Assembly: GCF_008107725.1 (NCBI RefSeq)
Contig: NZ_VIRN01000064.1
Location: 1,550,001-1,614,000 of the forward strand
Direction of reading: 5' to 3'
Source: Marinobacter sp. BW6
Lineage (GTDB): Bacteria; Pseudomonadota; Gammaproteobacteria; Pseudomonadales; Oleiphilaceae
Length of the DNA: 64,000 nucleotides
How positions within the stretch are numbered: position 1 is the first letter of the stretch; each line of letters begins with the position of its first letter. The notes beneath the pieces were generated by a model. It had not been told where the DNA came from, searched no databases, and saw only the letters and a list, made by a program, of their open reading frames with translations. A program made the position numbers and the translations under genes. Below, piece after piece: positions 54,375 through 62,122 of the stretch.

Positions 54375-54913
54375 AGGTTGTTCCGACGAACCTTAAGGAT
54401 TGTGTGGTGATTGAGCCCCAGGTGTTTGGAGACCATAGAGGCTTTTTTCTGGAAACGTTTCAAGCGGAAAGATACGCGAGTGAGGCGAACATTTGCTTGC
54501 CGTTTGTCCAGGATAACCATTCTCGTTCTGGCCAGGGAGTGTTACGAGGCCTGCACTTTCAGATCGAAAAGCCTCAAGGGAAACTGGTACGCGTTGTGAG
54601 CGGCGAAGTCTTCGATGTTGCTGTGGATCTAAGGCGAGATTCGCCAACCTTCGGTCGGTGGAAAGGTGTTTACTTGAGTGGAGATAATAAACGCCAGTTC
54701 TGGGTACCTCCCGGCTTCGCTCACGGCTTTGTTGTCGTCAGTGACATGGCCGACTTCGAATACAAATGCACTGACTATTACGATCCCACAGACGAAGGGT
54801 CGATTGCGTGGGATGACCCGGACCTGGGAATCGAGTGGCCGGAAGGGCTCGATATTAAGTTGTCGGATAAAGATGCGTCGGCGCCGAGCTTTAGGGAGTT
54901 CTCTGGTTTATGA
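54371..54913 (+). CDS. rfbC: dTDP-4-dehydrorhamnose 3,5-epimerase RfbC (RmlC)
   Basis: A 180-residue cupin-fold epimerase with [28 protein letters not shown] (catalytic His in RGLHFQ) and [12 protein letters not shown]. It overlaps rfbA and rfbD by ATGA. Confidence 0.97.
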   Translation: MKVVPTNLKDCVVIEPQVFGDHRGFFLETFQAERYASEANICLPFVQDNHSRSGQGVLRGLHFQIEKPQGKLVRVVSGEVFDVAVDLRRDSPTFGRWKGVYLSGDNKRQFWVPPGFAHGFVVVSDMADFEYKCTDYYDPTDEGSIAWDDPDLGIEWPEGLDIKLSDKDASAPSFREFSGL

Positions 54914-55794
54914 GGGTTATGGTTACGGGGGCTAATGGTCAGCTCGGCAAATGCCTGCAAGACGTAATTGCAGGTTTGGATCATGAATTGATTGCTGTCG
55001 GCCGTAATGAACTGGATATTACTAACGCATCTCTAGTGAAGCGGTTCGTGGACGCCCAAACACCCGACGTAATAATCAATGCAGCGGCTTATACGGCTGT
55101 AGATCGAGCCGAGGAAGAAGTCGAGTTGGCGTTTAAGGTGAACGCTCAAGCTGTTGGCAATCTGGCGGAGGCTTCGAACGCTGCGGGTGCAGTTTTGATC
55201 CACGTTTCAACAGATTACGTTTTCGACGGTTCATCAAGAACGCCCTACAAAGAGACGGATTCAGTCAACCCGGTGGGAGCTTACGGTGAGAGTAAGCTGG
55301 AAGGGGAGAGAGAGGCTGCGCAAGCCCAACGACACATCATTGTGCGCACCGCCTGGGTGTTTAGCGAATATGGTAGTAACTTTTTAAAGACAATGGTGAA
55401 ACTCGGGCTCCGTCGGCAAAGCCTGTCGATTGTCGACGACCAGATTGGCACACCTACCTACGCGGGCGACCTCGCCTCTGCCCTGGTTTGCCTGGCATTG
55501 AATCGACCGGCAAATGGTGTTTACCACTTTTGCGGTGGCGACTCTTGCAGTTGGTATGATTTCGCCGGGGCGATTTTCGACACCTGTGGCGAGATATCGA
55601 GTAAGTATGCGGTGCCTTCGATTTCTCCAATACCTTCCGCTGAATACCCAACGCCCGCAAGAAGGCCGGAATATTCTGTATTAGATGGCAGCCTTCTCGT
55701 ATCCAAAGCGGGGATTAGGGGAGGGGATTGGCGAGTTTCGTTAAGAGATGTATGCACTAAAGTGCTAGCGGAACTGGATGATAGTCAGGCATAG
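54910..55794 (+). CDS. rfbD: dTDP-4-dehydrorhamnose reductase RfbD (RmlD)
   Basis: A 294-residue SDR with TGANGQLGK, INAAAYTAVDRAEEE, the STDYVFDG serine and the YGESK catalytic pair. It completes dTDP-L-rhamnose synthesis. A terminator-like hairpin follows about 110 bp downstream. Confidence 0.96.
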   Translation: MRVMVTGANGQLGKCLQDVIAGLDHELIAVGRNELDITNASLVKRFVDAQTPDVIINAAAYTAVDRAEEEVELAFKVNAQAVGNLAEASNAAGAVLIHVSTDYVFDGSSRTPYKETDSVNPVGAYGESKLEGEREAAQAQRHIIVRTAWVFSEYGSNFLKTMVKLGLRRQSLSIVDDQIGTPTYAGDLASALVCLALNRPANGVYHFCGGDSCSWYDFAGAIFDTCGEISSKYAVPSISPIPSAEYPTPARRPEYSVLDGSLLVSKAGIRGGDWRVSLRDVCTKVLAELDDSQA

Positions 55795-55902
55795 CCAGCG
55801 GGCTGGCTCTACTACCATTCAGGTTCCTATTGGTTGGAGTGTGCATGGTGGTTGCTGAAAAAATCGGTCTCTTGGCGTAGACTTGCGTCAAGCTCCAAGC
55901 AG

Positions 55903-55936
55903 ACGGGCCTTCGCACGGAGTGATGGCCCGTTTTTT
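55903..55936 (+). terminator. Terminator-like hairpin inside the polysaccharide locus
   Basis: Stem ACGGGCC / GGCCCGT (7 bp), 15-nt loop that can pair internally (CAC/GTG), then six T residues and ATTT. It lies between rfbD and the second polymerase-like gene. RfaH is not expected to suppress intrinsic terminators completely, so this may divide the locus. Confidence 0.75.
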
Positions 55937-55984
55937 ATTTGGCGGCAAAAAAAGCGGGGTTTAGTCAAAACATATGGCGGGCGA

Positions 55985-57319
55985 ATGCCAGCTTCGGCTG
56001 GAGATGAAGTCAGCCACAATGACTGGGCCAATCAAACCAAGACATGGCTATCTGATATGGCATTTCGTTCGAACCACACATGGTTGTTGTTGCCGGTAAC
56101 CCTGGTTACGTTTGCATTTACGTATACGGCCTTGGTGTTCGAGACCTTTTTCTGGGGCTATCTTGGGCTTATGTTGTTCTGGTGCCTCGTCTTTCTTCTC
56201 GGTTTTGTGTTTGTCATTTCAATATTTCCCAGTCCTCATGCCCCAGCAAAATCTCATGTATTTGAGGTGGATTTTAAGTGGGATCTGGTGATCTTATTAT
56301 TGGGCGCCCTTGCGGTTTTGGCGCTTTTTTATGATCGGTACTTTCTCCGTGGTATCGATTATTTCTCGGTTGGTTCTGCGAGAGCCAGGGAGCTTTTGAA
56401 TCAAGGAAATTTTGATAGCTCGTTCTTCAGTGTTTTCGGAAACTTTTTTATCTATTGTTACCTGTTTCCGTTAATTCGTTCAGTCCTTTTTTGGGAGGAG
56501 CGTGGGGGGTGGACCCACTTGACTGTTGGGGTGTTGGCTGCAGCACAAATTAGCGCTATCTCTTACCTTTCTGGAGGCAGAACTGCCATTCTCATCACTC
56601 TCTCGCTTTGTGCCGGTGCCTTGGTTGTCCGCACTTTACTCGGCAAATCCATAAGACCGGCTTTTTTCACATTCGGTCGGCTGTTCTTTTTGTTAGTGAG
56701 TGTAATTGCGGCGTTTGGTTTTATTTTCTGGCTTCGCAGCCATGCGTTTGGCAGTGGAGATTCTTTCGCTTACTTCCTGAATATCTGTAAACATCTGACG
56801 AACGATTTTGCGCTTGAATGTGACTTTGGCGTTGAGTCGGGCCCGCTGAAAGATGTGATGAACTATTTGAATCTTGTGATCCTGTATGGAATCCACGGTA
56901 CCTGGCTGACGGAAGCCATTGTTCAAAACGGCTGGCAGGGTGGGTGGATAACCCCGCAAGGTCTGTTCGCCCTCGTTTTCTCAAGGTTTGGAGTAGAGGC
57001 ACCACCCACCGTTTTCAGTGGTTTCTGGGTGCCCGGGCCAGCTGCGCTCTTGAACGATACGGGTTTTTGGGGGGTTCTTGGCACGGGTGTCGGTTTGGGT
57101 GCACTTGCGGGCTATCTGGTTGGTTATCTCCAACGGTCTTCCAGTATGCTGGTTGGCTACGCTCTTGTGTTTGTGGTTTCGTTCTGGTTTTTATCGTTCC
57201 TCATCGTCCCAACCAATATCCCCGGTTTTGTGATATCGGTTTGGCTTGGCTTCTTTTTAGCTGGGGCCAGCCTCATTCTTACTCTAATGAGACAGTTCAT
57301 TCAAAAAAGGCTTTCATGA
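55985..57319 (+). CDS. Wzy-like polymerase / O-antigen polymerase family protein, second copy
   Basis: A 444-residue polytopic membrane protein with about 10-12 hydrophobic segments, a central charged loop (GSARARELLNQGNFDSSFF) and a large periplasmic loop between residues 230 and 310. The start is uncertain. ATG 55985 is used because an in-frame start at 55883 would run through the terminator hairpin. ATG 56057, just before the first membrane helix, is also possible. Its stop overlaps the next start by ATGA. It is dissimilar in sequence to the first Wzy-like protein. Confidence 0.65.
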   Translation: MPASAGDEVSHNDWANQTKTWLSDMAFRSNHTWLLLPVTLVTFAFTYTALVFETFFWGYLGLMLFWCLVFLLGFVFVISIFPSPHAPAKSHVFEVDFKWDLVILLLGALAVLALFYDRYFLRGIDYFSVGSARARELLNQGNFDSSFFSVFGNFFIYCYLFPLIRSVLFWEERGGWTHLTVGVLAAAQISAISYLSGGRTAILITLSLCAGALVVRTLLGKSIRPAFFTFGRLFFLLVSVIAAFGFIFWLRSHAFGSGDSFAYFLNICKHLTNDFALECDFGVESGPLKDVMNYLNLVILYGIHGTWLTEAIVQNGWQGGWITPQGLFALVFSRFGVEAPPTVFSGFWVPGPAALLNDTGFWGVLGTGVGLGALAGYLVGYLQRSSSMLVGYALVFVVSFWFLSFLIVPTNIPGFVISVWLGFFLAGASLILTLMRQFIQKRLS

Positions 57320-58872
57320 AAATAGGGCTTACAAATCTATTCTCGTTCCGACCTCATGTCGAACACCTCGAGTTCCTGGCTCAGATTCTGGAGGGTGACG
57401 GCCATGAGGTTGTCTTCCTCACTTGCGATTCGGCAGTAGATACATGTTATGTCCGTGAGCTTCGAGGACGCTCAAGAATGAGGGAGTGTGCTCAGTGTAT
57501 AGTTGGTGGCGTCCGCAGCTACAGATCCGATGGCGTCACGGCAATCAGTAAAAACCATTCCGAGCTTGCTGAAGCTGATCTTGAAACGCTTGCCCTTTCG
57601 AGTTCTGCAACATTGACTCGAACCGAATCTGAGCGGGAATGGGATGAGCCGAGTGTTCGGGAAATACGGCAACGGCTCGTAGGCCCGATAAGCCAGGTCT
57701 ACCAAAGCGCTCGAAACTGGATCGTCGAGGAGGGTATAGAGGGAGTAATCTGCTTCAACGGTCGCATGGATCTTCCCCGCGCCGTTACCTATGCCTGTGA
57801 GCAGCTTGGCGTACCTTATATTACTCATGAGAGAACCTGGTTCGGGGATGGTCTTCAGTTGATCCCCAATGGCAATTGTCTCTCCCTGATAGCCCTTGGC
57901 GAGCTGGTCAGAGAATTCGACGATAAGCCTCTGACCGCCTTCCAGGCGGCGCACGCGGGTAAGCTGATTGGTGACCGTTTTTTGCAGCGAAACTCTCTGG
58001 AGTGGAGGCTTTACAACAAGAACCCGGAACCTGCGCCGTGGCCGCTGGAGACGCCGGGTAAGCGCGTGCTGGTGTTGCCCAGCAGCAAGAACGAGTTTGC
58101 CGGCCACGATGAATGGCGCACGGAATGGGCGGATAACACTGAGGCTCTGGATGATTTTTTCGAGGCTTTCAGTATTGATCCTTCTCAGGTGGTGCTTCGC
58201 TGTCATCCAAACTGGGCGGAGACGATAGGCAGTGTGGAAGGCGGCCGCTCGCTCAGTTTATATACCCGATGGGCAGCTCGGCGAGGGGTTCACTGTATTC
58301 GCAGTGAGGAGAAGGCAAACACCTACGATCTGATTCAGCAGGCAGATATTGTGGTGATGAACGGTGGCAGTTCGGCCGTGGAAGCGGGAGCCTGCGGTAA
58401 ACAGGTGGTGTGCCTGGGTCCGTCGACCTATCAGGAGGCCGGGTTTGTGCATGTGTTCCGCTCCCGTGAGGAATTGCGTGATGGCGGGGATGAGCTGGAG
58501 CTTGATCCGGAATTGGTTCGCCGGAAAACCCTACGCTTTCTGTATGTCCGGTCTCACCGGTTCCCGCAGTTTGTCCCTTATGTTAAAGCCGTCGAAACCA
58601 CAAAATATCGCTACTTTAAGGGCGCGAGTGCCGAGGTATTGATTCGAATGCTAAGTGAAGGGCGAATTCGTCCGGACGACCCTGAATATTCGGAAACTGA
58701 AGCCACGGAAAACGATGTGTTGAGAGCACTGGAAAGCGCAGACTGGGCCAGATTGGCCGATTATCAGGCTCCGGTGGAGGTGGGTGTTCCTTTTGAAATT
58801 AACAGACGAGCCGGCCTGAAATGGATTGATGGTTTCAGGGCAAAATTTACCAGAGGAGATCGGGCTGGATGA
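57316..58872 (+). CDS. Capsule-biosynthesis-like GT-B protein
   Basis: A 518-residue soluble protein. The C-terminal half has LVLPSSKNEFAGHDEWRTEW, VVLRCHPNW, and DIVVMNGGSSAVEAGACGKQ followed by VCLGPSTYQEAG, the pattern of KpsC/KpsS-like retaining glycosyltransferases of the capsule synthesis family. The N-terminal half begins MKIGLTNLFSFRPHVEHLEF and is acceptor-like. Which sugar is transferred is unknown. It overlaps both neighbours by ATGA. Confidence 0.68.
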   Translation: MKIGLTNLFSFRPHVEHLEFLAQILEGDGHEVVFLTCDSAVDTCYVRELRGRSRMRECAQCIVGGVRSYRSDGVTAISKNHSELAEADLETLALSSSATLTRTESEREWDEPSVREIRQRLVGPISQVYQSARNWIVEEGIEGVICFNGRMDLPRAVTYACEQLGVPYITHERTWFGDGLQLIPNGNCLSLIALGELVREFDDKPLTAFQAAHAGKLIGDRFLQRNSLEWRLYNKNPEPAPWPLETPGKRVLVLPSSKNEFAGHDEWRTEWADNTEALDDFFEAFSIDPSQVVLRCHPNWAETIGSVEGGRSLSLYTRWAARRGVHCIRSEEKANTYDLIQQADIVVMNGGSSAVEAGACGKQVVCLGPSTYQEAGFVHVFRSREELRDGGDELELDPELVRRKTLRFLYVRSHRFPQFVPYVKAVETTKYRYFKGASAEVLIRMLSEGRIRPDDPEYSETEATENDVLRALESADWARLADYQAPVEVGVPFEINRRAGLKWIDGFRAKFTRGDRAG

Positions 58873-59660
58873 ATCATGGCCAACCCAGGGTATCTATCGT
58901 TATGCCCGCCTTTAATGCCAGCCAGTATATCGGCGCTACAATAGACTCGGTACTGAGGCAGACCGCCCCGGATTGGGAATTGATCGTTGTTGATGATTGT
59001 TCCACTGATGATACCCGAGAAAAGATCCATGCCATCGCCGAAGCTGATTCCCGTATTCGGCTGATCGCGCTTGAGAAGAATTTTGGCGGGCCGGCGGGTC
59101 CACGGAATGTGGGCGTTAAGGAAGCCCGGTCTGATCTGGTGGCGTTCCTGGATTCGGATGATATCTGGCATCCCGAAAAGCTTAAAATTCAGCTTTCCGC
59201 AGTTGAAGATACGTCTTCCGCGTTTGTCTGTAGTGGGATGGTAGACTTTGCAGACGATCGTGCGTTGAGGTTCGAGCCGATTGAAAAAGTGGGAAGCGAG
59301 AAAATATCCTATTGGCAACAGTCCGTCAGGGCTCAGATTCCGACCTCCAGTGTGCTTGTTTCAAAAGCATTGTTGCTGAAGACACCTTTTTGGGAGGATC
59401 CAGCCTACAAGGCAGTCGAGGATTACCATTGCTGGCTTCGCATTCTCCAGTTGGTTGGTCACTGTGTGAAGTTGAAGGCGCCCTTGCTGTTTTACCGAAA
59501 AAGCGAGGGGCAGATTTCGGGCTCCAAGCTGATGATGATGAAGAAGGTGCTGATGGTACACCGTGAGTTTCCGGGGCGCTCTTTGATTACGGCTTACGTT
59601 TACACACTCACCCATGTGCTGGGTGGGTTCTATTTCAGATTTTTGAAGAAAGGTATGTGA
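58869..59660 (+). CDS. Family 2 glycosyltransferase
   Basis: A 263-residue GT-A enzyme with [30 protein letters not shown] and the metal-binding [13 protein letters not shown]. The C-terminus ([20 protein letters not shown]) is amphipathic and may associate with the membrane. The acceptor and donor are not predictable. It overlaps the preceding gene by 4 bp. Confidence 0.85.
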   Translation: MNHGQPRVSIVMPAFNASQYIGATIDSVLRQTAPDWELIVVDDCSTDDTREKIHAIAEADSRIRLIALEKNFGGPAGPRNVGVKEARSDLVAFLDSDDIWHPEKLKIQLSAVEDTSSAFVCSGMVDFADDRALRFEPIEKVGSEKISYWQQSVRAQIPTSSVLVSKALLLKTPFWEDPAYKAVEDYHCWLRILQLVGHCVKLKAPLLFYRKSEGQISGSKLMMMKKVLMVHREFPGRSLITAYVYTLTHVLGGFYFRFLKKGM

Positions 59661-59661
59661 T

Positions 59662-60609
59662 ATGCGAATTCTGGTAACCGGAGGAGCCGGCTTTCTTGGT
59701 TCCCATCTCTGCGAGCGCTTGCTCTCGGAGGGACACGACGTTTTGTGTGTTGATAACTTCTTTACTGGCCGGAAACGCAATATCGCGCACCTGATGCATA
59801 ACCCCTACTTTGAGGTGATGCGACACGATGTCACTTTCCCGCTGTATGTAGAAGTCGATCAGATATACAACCTTGCCTGCCCGGCATCTCCCGTCCACTA
59901 CCAGCATGATCCGGTTCAGACCACCAAGACCAGTGTTCACGGTGCCATAAACATGCTTGGACTGGCGAAGCGTTTGGGTGCGCGCATATTCCAGGCTTCG
60001 ACCAGTGAGGTTTATGGCGATCCCGAGGTTCATCCTCAACCTGAGAGCTATTGGGGTAAGGTGAATCCGATTGGCATACGCTCCTGTTACGACGAAGGAA
60101 AGCGGTGTGCAGAAACATTGTTTTTTGACTATTTTCGTCAGCACAATCTGCCTATCAAAGTTGCCAGGATCTTTAATACCTACGGTCCCCGTATGCATCC
60201 CAATGATGGCAGAGTAGTGAGCAACTTTGTTGTTCAGGCTCTCAGGGGCGAAGACATAACCATATATGGCGAGGGCCAGCAGACCCGGAGTTTTTGTTAT
60301 TCCGATGACCTCATTGAAGGATTCGTTCGGCTTATGAACTCGCCGGAGGAGCTCACCGGGCCAGTCAATCTCGGGAATCCCAATGAGTTCACCATTCGGG
60401 AATTGGCAGAGACGGTTATTGAACTGACAGGCTCCAGCTCCAGCTTGATCTTCAAGCCTTTGCCGGAGGATGACCCAAAGCAGCGGCAACCAGACATCTC
60501 ATTGGCGAAAAGTAAACTTGATTGGCAACCGACCGTTGAGCTGAAGGAAGGGTTGGTAAAGACAATTACTTACTTTGATGAGCTTCTGAAAAACTCGGAT
60601 ATTGATTAG
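59662..60609 (+). CDS. UDP-glucuronate decarboxylase (UDP-xylose synthase)
   Basis: A 315-residue SDR with [44 protein letters not shown] and the catalytic [11 protein letters not shown] (Tyr-x3-Lys), the signature of UXS. It decarboxylates UDP-glucuronate to UDP-xylose. A UDP-glucose dehydrogenase is not in the window and must be elsewhere. The start is 1 bp after the GT2 gene. Confidence 0.93.
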   Translation: MRILVTGGAGFLGSHLCERLLSEGHDVLCVDNFFTGRKRNIAHLMHNPYFEVMRHDVTFPLYVEVDQIYNLACPASPVHYQHDPVQTTKTSVHGAINMLGLAKRLGARIFQASTSEVYGDPEVHPQPESYWGKVNPIGIRSCYDEGKRCAETLFFDYFRQHNLPIKVARIFNTYGPRMHPNDGRVVSNFVVQALRGEDITIYGEGQQTRSFCYSDDLIEGFVRLMNSPEELTGPVNLGNPNEFTIRELAETVIELTGSSSSLIFKPLPEDDPKQRQPDISLAKSKLDWQPTVELKEGLVKTITYFDELLKNSDID

Positions 60610-60612
60610 GCG

Positions 60613-61569
60613 ATGACTGGCGGAAAGAAAATACTGGTTACCGGAGCATCTGGATTTATCGGCACGGAGCTTTGTAAGGTTCTTGTTGATAGAGGGTATC
60701 GGGTTACGGCTCTGGTGCGCTCTGAAAATTCATTGCCCATTGCGGGCGTCCAGAGCCTCGTTCAGGACCTCGAAAGTCATTTTCACGGGTCTTTGCTGGC
60801 AAACAACTTCGATGCAGTAGTTCACCTTGCCGGCAAAGCTCATGGCAAAGGCGGGTCTAGCCACCAGAGTCCAGAGGCGTTCCAGAAAAGCAATGTTGCG
60901 CCAACCAAGCGCCTCGCTGAAGCTGCGGTTGCTGCAGGAATCCATCGCTTCATTTATCTGAGTTCGATTGGTGTTCATGGTGATAGTACTTGGGGCTCGC
61001 CAATTACGGAGCGCAGTTCTGAGAGTCCCCACGCAGCTTACGCGCTATCAAAGCTTCACGGAGAAATGGTCGTAAGGGAAAGTCTGGCCGGAACGCCAAC
61101 CGCGTTTTCTATTATCCGGCCTACACTGGTTTATGGAGAGAATGCTCCGGGCAATTTTGGCCGGCTTGTCGAAGTATGCCGTGGAGGTTTGCCGCTGCCT
61201 TTTCGGTATGCGAATAACCGGCGAAGTCTGGTTTCATTGGATAGTCTGGTCCGTTTAATCATTTTGTGCATAGAACGACCGCAGGCTGAGAATCAGGTGT
61301 TTGTGGCGTCTGATGAAAGCCCGGTTTCCACCAGTGACATAGTCCGTAGCCTTCGCCGCGGATTTGGTAGGGGCCCCCGCCTGTTACCGTTACCTGTAGG
61401 GCTGCTTCGTGGGCTTCTTAAAATCACGGGCAGGGCATCGGTGTATCAACAGTTGTTTGGGGATCTCGAGGTGGATTCAAGCAAAGCTGTCGGTCTTCTT
61501 GGTTGGGAACGACAGGGCGATACTTTGGATCGGCTCCGGTTAATCGGGGAAAAGGGCGCGAAATGCTGA
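60613..61569 (+). CDS. NAD-dependent sugar epimerase/dehydratase (WbpV-like)
   Basis: A 318-residue SDR: ILVTGASGFIGTELCK, VVHLAGKAHG, YLSSIGVHGDSTWGSP and YALSKLHGE (Tyr-x3-Lys). This group is typically found with a small monotopic sugar transferase and a WbpM-type dehydratase at the end of O-antigen loci, as here. It is probably a UDP-HexNAc 4-epimerase or 4-keto reductase. It overlaps the following transferase gene by 7 bp. Confidence 0.8.
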   Translation: MTGGKKILVTGASGFIGTELCKVLVDRGYRVTALVRSENSLPIAGVQSLVQDLESHFHGSLLANNFDAVVHLAGKAHGKGGSSHQSPEAFQKSNVAPTKRLAEAAVAAGIHRFIYLSSIGVHGDSTWGSPITERSSESPHAAYALSKLHGEMVVRESLAGTPTAFSIIRPTLVYGENAPGNFGRLVEVCRGGLPLPFRYANNRRSLVSLDSLVRLIILCIERPQAENQVFVASDESPVSTSDIVRSLRRGFGRGPRLLPLPVGLLRGLLKITGRASVYQQLFGDLEVDSSKAVGLLGWERQGDTLDRLRLIGEKGAKC

Positions 61570-62117
61570 TTCGTATGCTGGATATTGTTTTTTCCGCTGC
61601 CGGGCTGGTTTTCGGATTGCCTTTGATGGTAGCTCTTTTTTTGGTTGGGCTGTTCGATACAGGCTCACCGCTTTTTGTTCAGGAGCGCGTAGGCCGCAAC
61701 CGGAAACCGTTTAAGCTTGTGAAGTTCCGGACGATGAAAAAGTCCGCCGCCTCTGTAGCCACGCACTTGGCAAATGCATCAGAGATAACTCGGTTTGGTA
61801 GTTTTTTGCGGAAGACCAAGCTGGATGAATTGCCCCAGTTGTGGAATGTCCTCAAGGGCGAGATGAGCCTTGTTGGGCCGCGCCCATGCTTGTTTAATCA
61901 GGACGAACTTATCGACGCGCGTGAGCAGCGGGGTGTGTTTTTAGTAAGGCCAGGAATCACTGGCTTAGGGCAGGTCACTGACATTGATATGTCGACTCCG
62001 GAACTGCTTGCTGAAACGGACAGGAAGATGATTGAGCAGATGTCGGTTCGTTCTTACTTTCAGTACATTCTGCAGACTGTCACCGGAAAAGGTTCGGGCG
62101 ATCGTGTCAGGGAGTAA
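61563..62117 (+). CDS. Small monotopic sugar-phosphate transferase (second initiating enzyme)
   Basis: A 184-residue protein with a single N-terminal re-entrant/membrane segment (MLDIVFSAAGLVFGLPLMVA) and the phosphoglycosyl transferase core (VQERVGRNRKPFKLVKFRTM, KLDELPQLWNVLKGEMSLVG, RPGITGLGQV). It belongs to the same superfamily as the C-terminal domain of the transferase at 34.2 kb but lacks the polytopic N-terminus. Small enzymes of this kind (PglC/WbpL-associated type) usually use UDP-di-N-acetylbacillosamine, QuiNAc or related HexNAc sugars. Confidence 0.88.
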   Translation: MLIRMLDIVFSAAGLVFGLPLMVALFLVGLFDTGSPLFVQERVGRNRKPFKLVKFRTMKKSAASVATHLANASEITRFGSFLRKTKLDELPQLWNVLKGEMSLVGPRPCLFNQDELIDAREQRGVFLVRPGITGLGQVTDIDMSTPELLAETDRKMIEQMSVRSYFQYILQTVTGKGSGDRVRE

Positions 62118-62122
62118 AGTTC

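Noticed and set aside
55883..55984. Upstream extension of the second polymerase-like protein
   Set aside because: The extension would be translated through the terminator-like hairpin and adds charged residues before the membrane domain.
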